A DNA stretch of 64,000 nucleotides, taken from assembly GCA_015067185.1 (NCBI GenBank), contig SVMZ01000004.1:62001-126000 (forward strand). Reading direction: 5' to 3'. The position numbers were made by a program, and so were the translations under genes. The DNA comes from Oscillospiraceae bacterium (lineage in GTDB: Bacteria; Bacillota; Clostridia; Oscillospirales; Ruminococcaceae). The notes below the pieces were generated by a model that did not search any database, was not told where the DNA came from, and saw nothing but the letters and a program-made list of their open reading frames with translations. This document shows positions 37,644 through 45,190 of the stretch, piece by piece; positions within the stretch are counted from its first letter, which is position 1, and every line of letters starts with the position of its first letter.

Positions 37644-38960
37644 ATGAGTAAACGGTGGATAGCAATTAAGCAGATGGCGGAAAAGTATACAGGCGAGATC
37701 AAGCTTTCTTTTTCAACAGTGGTTTCGCAACTGCTGCCAATGATGGTTCTTCCTGTTATCATGCAAATCGTTACACCAGAGGGATATGGCAGCTACAGTT
37801 TGTTTTATTCTGTGGTAGCAATGGTTTCCCCCCTGCTTTGTCTCAAATATGATACAGCTATCGTTACTATTCGGGACGATAAATATGCAGCTATGCTGGC
37901 AGCAGGTTGTATCATATTGTGCCTGACAGCAGGTGCAGTAACATGGCTGCTGTTGATTGCTGTATCACTGTTCGTCCAAATCCCTGTATGGGGATGGTTG
38001 TTGGTGCCTACCGTGTTTTTTTCCGGTCTCCATCAGGGGGAAAACGGAATCTGTCTTCGTGACGGTGCATACGGAAGAATGGCAGCGGCAGTAATGGTCA
38101 GAAGTATAACACTTGCGGTAACTCAGCTTGCGCTGTGTCGGATTTTTCAGAAAATACCCTCGGTAAACCAAACTGAAAGAGAGGCCGCAGGTCTTGCTAT
38201 AGGTTTGATGCTATCCTATTTTGCGGGATGCATCCCTATGCTTTTTCCTATGATACTGTTGGTCAGGAGATACCGTTACAGTGCAGATATCTGTGAGGGG
38301 GAGTATATCTGCATAAGAAATATTGTGGAGAGTATGCGTAAATATCTGCCTTTTGTGCGCTTTACCTTCCCTGCTGCAGGTGCAGCATCCATCGCTTCCA
38401 ATATCCTCTCCCCTGTCATTTCTTTGTTTTATGGCTCGGCAGCGCTGGGGTGTTACAGTGTGGCGGCCAAAGCATTGGGGGCACCTATCACCGTAATTTC
38501 CAACCCAATCGCGCAGGTATATTTCAGAGATGTTTCGCAAAAAATAACCGGTAAAAGAATGCATTCAATGCGCAAGTTATTGATTCGTTTGGCAATTCCC
38601 ATATATGCGCTGCTGTTTTTGGGAGCAGAGTCGGTATTTCCCTTGTTTTTTGGCGAAGAATGGAGAGATGCAGCATGGTTAATCCGCTTGTTGATACCTC
38701 TCTATGCCGTTCGCTTTGTAACTGTTCCCTTTTTCTCAACAGCCATTGCGGCGGGGAAACAGAAAGAAGCTCTTCAGTGGCAGAAAAGGCTGCTGATGGC
38801 AGCAGTGCTATCTCTGACAGTCATTTTAATACCCAAAGCTCCTTATTCGTTGCTGATGGTATCTTATTCTGTAGCACTGGGCTGGTGCAGTATTGCTTTC
38901 TGCAGATACAATTTCCGGATTCTGTCAGGAGAGGTGAAAAAAAATGATGTACAGACTTAG
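37644..38960 (+). CDS. Polysaccharide flippase, Wzx-like
   Basis: 438-residue membrane protein with about 12 hydrophobic segments. It starts at MSKRWIAIKQMAEKYTGEIK, followed by VVSQLLPMMVLPVIMQIVTPEGYGSYSLFY, typical of oligosaccharide flippases (MOP superfamily) that move lipid-linked repeat units across the membrane. The start is uncertain because the ribosome-binding site is weak (AGGGAAAAG 12 nt upstream). It is the first of four overlapping or adjoining glycan genes and overlaps the polymerase gene by 17 nt. Confidence 0.82.
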   Translation: MSKRWIAIKQMAEKYTGEIKLSFSTVVSQLLPMMVLPVIMQIVTPEGYGSYSLFYSVVAMVSPLLCLKYDTAIVTIRDDKYAAMLAAGCIILCLTAGAVTWLLLIAVSLFVQIPVWGWLLVPTVFFSGLHQGENGICLRDGAYGRMAAAVMVRSITLAVTQLALCRIFQKIPSVNQTEREAAGLAIGLMLSYFAGCIPMLFPMILLVRRYRYSADICEGEYICIRNIVESMRKYLPFVRFTFPAAGAASIASNILSPVISLFYGSAALGCYSVAAKALGAPITVISNPIAQVYFRDVSQKITGKRMHSMRKLLIRLAIPIYALLFLGAESVFPLFFGEEWRDAAWLIRLLIPLYAVRFVTVPFFSTAIAAGKQKEALQWQKRLLMAAVLSLTVILIPKAPYSLLMVSYSVALGWCSIAFCRYNFRILSGEVKKNDVQT

Positions 38961-40347
38961 CGGTCTGCCGTATCAAAAAATTTTTGCTTTTGCGGTTTGT
39001 GCACAGTTGTTTGCATTGTTGTTTGATTTGGCCTGCCCCGTCTCCTTCTATCTGCCGGAAATAACTACTGCAGTTTTGACGGTAATAATTTTGGGGCGGG
39101 TGTTGATGCGAAAGGATACGCTCTACTTTTCTTTTCAAAACCGTATTGTTGTTTTTCTCTTGACAGCTCTTTTGGGATATCTTGTTTTGGATGTCCTCTC
39201 TTTTTTGCGCAGTGGGTTCGCGGTGTTTTGGGTGAAATATCGTGTTGCAGGAGTTTCGATGATCAATGCTGTAGGGATAATGATGGCTGTGCGGAAGCGG
39301 GCACTTACGGGAAAGAATATTTTGGCGGTGATATATCTGGCCGGCATTGCGGCAGGAATATTGGGCGCTGTAACAGGTCTGGGGCTAAAAACAGGAGGAA
39401 TAAGTTATACGAATCGTATAACTCTTAGGAATGATTACAATATGTATGCGACGGTGCTGTTTTCTGCAGGATGCAGCGGATTGGGAGTATATTTGACAGG
39501 GAAAAAGAATACAGGGAGTCAGCTTTTATTTTGGTTATCGGAGGCATTTTTATGGTGCATGATATATCTTTCCGGCTCACGGCGAATGGTGATGGCATTG
39601 CTGCCTGCAGCAATTTTGTTTGTGGCGGCGGTTATGAAAGAGCATCGCAATGATTGGAAGAAGAAAGCGGTCGCCGCAGCGGCAGTTCTGCTGCTGACGG
39701 CAGTTTCATCAGCGGCTGTCAACGGATGGATCACGCGGGAGGAAAGCAATAAAAGCAGTTCAGAAACCACCCTCCCCCAACGCTATGAAACGGTGAAAGG
39801 CGCAGAAAAAATAGCGGAGGAGCAGGGTGCACTGAAAACAAGGCGTGTTCTCTGGGGGGCGGCATGGGACGAGTTGAGATACAGGCTGTTTTCCTCCCCT
39901 GCAGAATTTCTGTTTGGTATGGGCGGTGGATATGATATTGAACTGTATGACCGGCTGCTGAGGGAAAAAAAGGACGAGCGTTTTAACCGTATCTTCGCAG
40001 AGGAGGAAAAATATCAGGGAAAACTTTCTGCGCACAATTTTTTGCTGGCGGATGGATTAAACGGCGGAGTCACAAAGGCTGCGGCTGCTGTCATATTCTG
40101 GGGTGTTGCTATTGTTGCCGCAGGCCGCGCAGTGCGAAAGAATTGGCAGGAAGGGCTTTCTGCCGCCATGTTATTAGGTGTTGTGTTTGTCAATAATATG
40201 ATCTCCAATCGGTACGGGTTTCTTTACGATAAGTATTTTTATTTGGTTATATTACTTTTGGTTGTTTTATTGGAGGGGGAAATACAGAGGAATGATGCAA
40301 AAAGAAACGGAAATATGCATTCTGACTTCGGTGCATCCATGGGATGA
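38944..40347 (+). CDS. O-antigen ligase/polymerase-like membrane protein
   Basis: 467 residues with about ten transmembrane segments and a large extracytoplasmic loop (about 250-365). It contains the pattern RNDYNMYATVLF and LSGSRRMVMALLPAAI, typical of the Wzy/O-antigen ligase superfamily that links glycan repeats. LSAHNFLLADGL in the loop matches the conserved HN motif. Two adjoining ATGs exist (38944 and 38947) after GGAGAGG. The lateral context (flippase, two glycosyltransferases) supports surface polysaccharide assembly. Confidence 0.8.
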   Translation: MMYRLSGLPYQKIFAFAVCAQLFALLFDLACPVSFYLPEITTAVLTVIILGRVLMRKDTLYFSFQNRIVVFLLTALLGYLVLDVLSFLRSGFAVFWVKYRVAGVSMINAVGIMMAVRKRALTGKNILAVIYLAGIAAGILGAVTGLGLKTGGISYTNRITLRNDYNMYATVLFSAGCSGLGVYLTGKKNTGSQLLFWLSEAFLWCMIYLSGSRRMVMALLPAAILFVAAVMKEHRNDWKKKAVAAAAVLLLTAVSSAAVNGWITREESNKSSSETTLPQRYETVKGAEKIAEEQGALKTRRVLWGAAWDELRYRLFSSPAEFLFGMGGGYDIELYDRLLREKKDERFNRIFAEEEKYQGKLSAHNFLLADGLNGGVTKAAAAVIFWGVAIVAAGRAVRKNWQEGLSAAMLLGVVFVNNMISNRYGFLYDKYFYLVILLLVVLLEGEIQRNDAKRNGNMHSDFGASMG

Positions 40348-41362
40348 TCCGCGGATTTATCAAAAGCAGGCAAGAACAATGGCAAAAGAATATCGAATTA
40401 TGCTGCTTGCACCGGATGGTTGTCATGGCAGAGATGATGCAGGAATCGATCACAAAAAAGTTCCTGTCTCCTCTCTGCGAACAGTACGGATTCTGTTTGG
40501 GTGGATTTCCTATCTGAAAGCAGCGCTGCAAAGCGGTGCCAGCGTATGTATTTTTCATGATCCCGAACTGATCCCGGCGGGCTTGCTGCTGAAGCTGAGC
40601 GGCCGGAAGGTGGTCATGGATATTCATGAACAGCTTCCCCTGCAAATTATGACCAAGACATGGATTCCGGATAAGATAAAACCGATAGCATCTGCCATGG
40701 CAGAAAAGCTGATAACATATGCAGCGGTATTTTTCGATTTGACGATAGCGGCAACGCCTGCCATTAACAATGACATTGGAGGAAAAGGGGTTGTGATCAG
40801 AAATTTTCCCCTGTGGGAAGAGCAGTTGTGCGTAAGGAGCGGCAAACGGTCGGATGATGTGTGTTATCTCGGTACAATTTCCATGAAGCGCGGTGCGGCA
40901 GTTATGATATCCGCAGCAAGGCAGGCAGGAGTTGCGCTGCATCTTGCGGGAACGGTGGAAGACAGGGAGAGCTGGAAACTGATTGCGGAAGGACGGCAAA
41001 AAGGGTATATCCGATTTTACGGGCGCCTGACACGGGAAGAAATGCGGCGGTTGACCGGACACTGCAGGGCGGGGCTGTGTTTGTTGCTCAAAGAAGGAGG
41101 ATACCCGTTTTCGATACCTACCAAGCTGTTTGAATACCCGGTGTGGGGATTGGAGGTAATAGCAACAGATATGCCTTATTGGAGAAAGCTTGCTGCGGAT
41201 TTCCCTTTTGTAAGGTTTGTGGAAGAAAGGAATACGGCGGAGGCGGCAAAAGAAATCGGAAAAAGCCGCAGAATACCGGAGGAGGAGCGGAAAAAGCTGC
41301 GTGAAAAATTCAGCTGGGAGGGAGAAGGTGCACGTCTGATGGCGGCACTGAAACGCTTGTGA
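40292..41362 (+). CDS. Glycosyltransferase, GT4-like
   Basis: 356 residues with a two-Rossmann (GT-B) look. The N-terminal half has ICILTSVHPWDDPRIYQKQA, CIFHDPELIPAGLLLKLSG and VVMDIHEQLP, common in GT4 enzymes of capsule loci. The C-terminal half has CYLGTISMKRG and KLFEYPVWGLEVIATDMPYW, the nucleotide-sugar binding part. The donor and acceptor sugars are unknown. The start is the first of two ATGs after CAGAGGA. It overlaps the polymerase gene by 56 nt and the next gene by 4 nt. Confidence 0.82.
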   Translation: MMQKETEICILTSVHPWDDPRIYQKQARTMAKEYRIMLLAPDGCHGRDDAGIDHKKVPVSSLRTVRILFGWISYLKAALQSGASVCIFHDPELIPAGLLLKLSGRKVVMDIHEQLPLQIMTKTWIPDKIKPIASAMAEKLITYAAVFFDLTIAATPAINNDIGGKGVVIRNFPLWEEQLCVRSGKRSDDVCYLGTISMKRGAAVMISAARQAGVALHLAGTVEDRESWKLIAEGRQKGYIRFYGRLTREEMRRLTGHCRAGLCLLLKEGGYPFSIPTKLFEYPVWGLEVIATDMPYWRKLAADFPFVRFVEERNTAEAAKEIGKSRRIPEEERKKLREKFSWEGEGARLMAALKRL

Positions 41363-42615
41363 ATATTCTGATGATCGATCACTACGCGGGGAGTCGTTCA
41401 ATGGGAATGGAATTCAGACCCTATTTTCTGGCAAAACAATGGCAGCAGATGGGGCATGTTGTGACCATTGTGGCAGGGTCATATTCACATCTACGGAAAG
41501 AAAATCCTTCTCTGTTATCATGGATAGAGGCAAAGCGAATCGATGGGGTGGATTATCTTTTCATAAAGACGCCGGGGTATCAGGGAAATGACAGCGGAAG
41601 AGGGAGAAATATTTTTGCTTTTTTGATAAGGCTCATCCTTGCTGCCCGCCATATTGCAAAAAGCAGGCGTCCCGATATCGTAATCGCTTCCTCCACCTAT
41701 CCAATGGATATTTTCCCTGCGGAAAAAATAGCCCGTAAAAGCGGCGCTAAACTTGTTTGGGAGATTCACGATATCTATCCGGACAGCCTTGCGCTGAACC
41801 ATTTTCCGCAATGGATCAGCAAGGGTGCTGCGTGGGTTATGAACAAGTCGGTAGAGAGAGCCTGCAGGAAGTCTTACAGGATTGTCAGTATTCTTTCCCA
41901 TGCAGGAGAATTTTTGAAAGAAAAACGTTATGGAGAAGAAGCGGTAAAGAAATTGATCTATGTACCCAACGGTGTAGAAACGGAAGGAACAGAAGCATAT
42001 CCCCGCTCTGCCTACAGTGAAATGCTGATGAAAACAATGGAAGAGATAAAAAGAAGCGGCTGTTTCACGGTTCTGTATCTGGGTGGTTTTGCTGCAGCCA
42101 ACGCACTGGATGAATTTGTATGGGCGGCAGGTTTGGTGAAAGAATCTGCCTTTTTGTTGGCGGGAAACGGTTGGGACAGGGCGAGACTGAAAAAGTTAGC
42201 GGAAAAAGAAGGGCTTTGCGGAGCAGAGACGGCAAAGCCGAAAATATATTTTTGGGATGCCGTGGACAAAACAGATGTACTGCAGGTATTGCAAAAAGCA
42301 GATTGCCTTTATATCGGCGCAAGGGATGAACCCCTGTATCGTTACGGTATAGGGATGAACAAGCTGTATGATTATATGCTTTCCGGAAAGCCCATTATCT
42401 GCGGAATCAATACTCCGTTTAATGTGGTTGCAGAGAGTGGATGCGGCATTGTTATTCCACCGCAGGATTCCGCCGCTATCGCCACGGCTGTAAATACACT
42501 TCGAAACCTGTCCGAGGAAGAAAGAAGGGTGATGGGTGAGCGGGGGCGGAATTATGTTCTGAAAAATAACACCTATGAAATTCTTGCCAAAAAATTTTTA
42601 TCGGGAATGGATTAA
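41359..42615 (+). CDS. Glycosyltransferase family 4, WbuB-like
   Basis: 418 residues. It reads NILMIDHYAGSRSMGMEFRP and LAKQWQQMGHVVTIVAGSYSH, a signature of WbuB-type GT4 enzymes that add N-acetyl sugars. The second half carries VLYLGGFAAANALDEFVWAAG and KLYDYMLSGKPIICGIN for donor binding. It starts with GTG overlapping the previous stop (GTGA), showing translational coupling. A terminator hairpin overlaps its own stop codon, so this ends the four-gene glycan unit. Confidence 0.87.
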   Translation: MNILMIDHYAGSRSMGMEFRPYFLAKQWQQMGHVVTIVAGSYSHLRKENPSLLSWIEAKRIDGVDYLFIKTPGYQGNDSGRGRNIFAFLIRLILAARHIAKSRRPDIVIASSTYPMDIFPAEKIARKSGAKLVWEIHDIYPDSLALNHFPQWISKGAAWVMNKSVERACRKSYRIVSILSHAGEFLKEKRYGEEAVKKLIYVPNGVETEGTEAYPRSAYSEMLMKTMEEIKRSGCFTVLYLGGFAAANALDEFVWAAGLVKESAFLLAGNGWDRARLKKLAEKEGLCGAETAKPKIYFWDAVDKTDVLQVLQKADCLYIGARDEPLYRYGIGMNKLYDYMLSGKPIICGINTPFNVVAESGCGIVIPPQDSAAIATAVNTLRNLSEEERRVMGERGRNYVLKNNTYEILAKKFLSGMD

Positions 42616-42636
42616 TTCGATCCATTCCCGATTGTT
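42601..42636 (+). terminator. Terminator overlapping the last glycan gene stop codon
   Basis: Perfect 12-bp stem TCGGGAATGGAT/ATCCATTCCCGA with a 7-nt loop containing the TAA stop, followed by TTGTTTT on the plus strand. Confidence 0.85.
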
Positions 42637-42656
42637 TTAAAAGTATGTGTTTGTAA

Positions 42657-43514
42657 TCAGCTTTTAGTCATAAACAAAACGCCAAGGGTATTGGGGCCGC
42701 AATGGGAAGAAATGGTGCAGCTTGCGGTGGAAATATAAATGTTATCAAAATGCATGGTATCGTTAATTGCCTTGTGGACCATATCGATGTATTTCTGATC
42801 AATACCGGAATGGGTAATAAAGATTTTATCGGTGATAATATCCGGATAAGCGTTCAGCTGATCTTTGGTATATTTGACAAGCACGTTGCCGAGATCTCCC
42901 TGATACTTTTTGCCTACACGCATAGAGCCGGTCGTGTTGCTGACTTCGATGCAGGGCTTGAGACGAAGCAGCGTAGCACTGAAGGCAGTGATGGAGGAGC
43001 AGCGTCCGCCGGCACGCATGAATTCCAGATTATCCAGAATAAAGCTTGCGTGCACGCAGGGGATCATGGCTTTAATGCGTTCTGCAATCTCCGGTGCAGA
43101 ATAGCCTTCAGCAGCCAGCTTGGCAGCCTCGATAACAAGATGTCCGGAACCGGTGGAGAGATTAAGAGAGTCGATGGGATAAACATTGCCAAGGGTTTCG
43201 GCAGCAATGCGGGCATTCTGGTGGGAACTGGAGAGGGCGCTGCTGAGGTTGATATGTATAACATCATACTCATCTGCGTTCCACTGAGAGAAATATTTGA
43301 TATACTCATCGATATTGATTGCAGTGGTTTTGGGGAGAGATTTGCGTTCGTGATAGGCAGAGAAAATTTCGGGCGGGGTGATGGTCACGTTGTCGAGATA
43401 ATCTTTACCCTCAAAAATAATGTGGAAGGGGAAATAACTGACGTTGTAGCGTTCTTTTAATTCGGCACTAAGGTCAACGGTACTGTCTGCGCTGATAATA
43501 ACTTTCTTAGACAT
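42657..43514 (-). CDS. DegV-family fatty acid-binding protein
   Basis: 285 residues of the DegV/FakB family, which binds a fatty acid and presents it to a fatty-acid kinase. Recognisable are KVIISADSTVDLSAELKERY at the N-terminus, INLSSALSSSHQNARIAA in the middle and FILDNLEFMRAGGRCSSITA. The start MSKKVII is chosen over longer in-frame options. It lies 83 nt after the S11-like gene on the same strand. No fatty-acid kinase gene (FakA) is in the window. Confidence 0.9.
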   Translation of the reverse strand: MSKKVIISADSTVDLSAELKERYNVSYFPFHIIFEGKDYLDNVTITPPEIFSAYHERKSLPKTTAINIDEYIKYFSQWNADEYDVIHINLSSALSSSHQNARIAAETLGNVYPIDSLNLSTGSGHLVIEAAKLAAEGYSAPEIAERIKAMIPCVHASFILDNLEFMRAGGRCSSITAFSATLLRLKPCIEVSNTTGSMRVGKKYQGDLGNVLVKYTKDQLNAYPDIITDKIFITHSGIDQKYIDMVHKAINDTMHFDNIYISTASCTISSHCGPNTLGVLFMTKS

Positions 43515-43597
43515 TGCTGTTTCCATCCAATCTGAGTTTTTTGATTCTGGGGTTGAATGATCTATAGTGAGAAGACTCACACTAAAAAGCATATCTT

Positions 43598-44977
43598 TTA
43601 AAAGGTACGCCTTTTTTGCACATTTCGGTATTTGGCACTCCGGTTTTTATTGTAATTCCGCACCACCGTCAGAGAAATATAAAAGACGATGAGCAGGACA
43701 AAAAGGATCAGGCCAAATTTAAACCAGAACGAGCGGAAAATAGATTTGATAAGCTCGATGGTATAGAGTATTTCGCTTCTGGCGATGTTATCGTTGGCAA
43801 TCAGTTCCACCATGCCTATTTCGGTGCCTGCGAGCATCAGACGGGCCGTACCAACAGAATCGCCCCGCGAAATCGGAGCATCAATCGACTCCGGAAGCGT
43901 ATCCAGCAAGATGGAAACATTGGAGGAATCGATATCATTAGGCATGAGATAAGTAAAGGTCTCATTGGAGGCCAGGTTGACATAGTCCCTTTCGGAGGAA
44001 AGGCGGACACTCATTTCGGTAACAATGTCTCCCCTGCTGATAACGGTTTTCACACTGAAACTGTTAAAAGCCCAACTGAAGAGATTAATTGCATCTTTAA
44101 GGGCAAGATTGGTGTCCAGCCACTCCCCTGCTTCATCTTTGGCGGGAGCACCCAAAAGAACAAGAAGATAATTGTAACCGCCGCTGGACGCACAGGTGAC
44201 AAGGCAGCGTCCGGCCTCTTCTGTATAGGCAAGTTTGATTCCCTGTGCAGGTTCATAATAGTAGCCGGAATTGACAGTCAGCAGCCCCAGATTGGTATTC
44301 CAATGAAGATTGCTATGGATATTGGTTGCACCGGTATCATAAACCGTGGTAGAGGCAATATCCAACAGTCCCGGAACTTCCATGGCATATTTGGCGATGA
44401 GGTAGAGATCGTAGGCAGTGGTGTACTGGCCTTCAGCATCAAGACCGGTGGCATTGACGTAATGAGTACTGTTGGCGCCCAGTTCCGCGGCTTTGGCATT
44501 CATCATCTCAACAAAGTATTCCTGAGAGCCGTCTCCCACGCAGTCGGCAAGCATCATCATGCAGTCGTTGGCGGAGCGCAAAAAAGCGCCATAGAGCAGA
44601 TGACGCAGGGAAAGCTCTTCGTTGAGCAGAACTCCGCCCAGAGCCACGTTGACCTGAAAGCTCTTTTCGTAGAGCTGATTCTGGATATAGGGGCGCATAA
44701 CTCCCATACTGGTGTCAAGGTCATAATCCGATTCCAGCGCAACAATGGCAGACATGATAGCCGAAGTGGCCGCTGCAGGCATTTGGTCATAGGCATTTTT
44801 TTCGTATATGCACATGCCGGTATCCAGATTGATCAGATAAGCGGCCTGTGAATTAACATCAAAGGCAGGGGTGTATTCTGCTTTGGCGGTAACAGAGAGG
44901 GCAAGAGAAACAACGGGAAACACAATAACGGTGCAAAGAACAAAGATCATCGTTTTAAAAAAACGGGGACGTTTCAT
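43598..44977 (-). CDS. Membrane-anchored S11 D,D-peptidase-like protein lacking the active site
   Basis: 459 residues with an N-terminal export segment (MIFVLCTVIVFPVVSLALSV) and a C-terminal transmembrane helix (FWFKFGLILFVLLIVFYISLTV read from about 420) with a basic tail. The fold follows D-alanyl-D-alanine carboxypeptidases. The SxxK position, normally PASLTKIMTALVALE, reads AAATSAIMSAIVALE, so both Ser and Lys are Ala. The KTG region reads GIKLAYTEEAG. SANDC keeps the SxN motif. It is therefore likely inactive and may bind peptidoglycan or a partner. The start (44977) follows GGGAGG; a -10 TATAAT lies upstream. Confidence 0.8.
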   Translation of the reverse strand: MKRPRFFKTMIFVLCTVIVFPVVSLALSVTAKAEYTPAFDVNSQAAYLINLDTGMCIYEKNAYDQMPAAATSAIMSAIVALESDYDLDTSMGVMRPYIQNQLYEKSFQVNVALGGVLLNEELSLRHLLYGAFLRSANDCMMMLADCVGDGSQEYFVEMMNAKAAELGANSTHYVNATGLDAEGQYTTAYDLYLIAKYAMEVPGLLDIASTTVYDTGATNIHSNLHWNTNLGLLTVNSGYYYEPAQGIKLAYTEEAGRCLVTCASSGGYNYLLVLLGAPAKDEAGEWLDTNLALKDAINLFSWAFNSFSVKTVISRGDIVTEMSVRLSSERDYVNLASNETFTYLMPNDIDSSNVSILLDTLPESIDAPISRGDSVGTARLMLAGTEIGMVELIANDNIARSEILYTIELIKSIFRSFWFKFGLILFVLLIVFYISLTVVRNYNKNRSAKYRNVQKRRTF

Positions 44978-45155
44978 CTTGGGGTATCCTCCCTTCAAAA
45001 TAAATATATTATATTGGTATTATAACAGATAACAGGAAAAAAAGAAAGTGGAAATATATAATTTATAAGTAAAAGAGAGAAAAAACAGCATAAAAAGCAA
45101 CGGGAACGGTACAGTCCACGTGCTTATTAAGAATATGCCCTGTTTGGAAGCAAAA

Positions 45156-45182
45156 AACCGCTTCTTTAAGAAAAAAGCGGTT
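45156..45182 (-). terminator. Rho-independent terminator after the BlaR1-like gene
   Basis: Stem AACCGCTT/AAGCGGTT with an 11-nt loop, followed by TTTTGC on the minus strand, 9 nt after the stop codon. Confidence 0.8.
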
Positions 45183-45190
45183 GGAAAGAA

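Noticed and set aside
42061..42076. TGTTTCACGG as a third parS site
   Set aside because: It matches only half of the palindrome and lies inside a glycosyltransferase gene.
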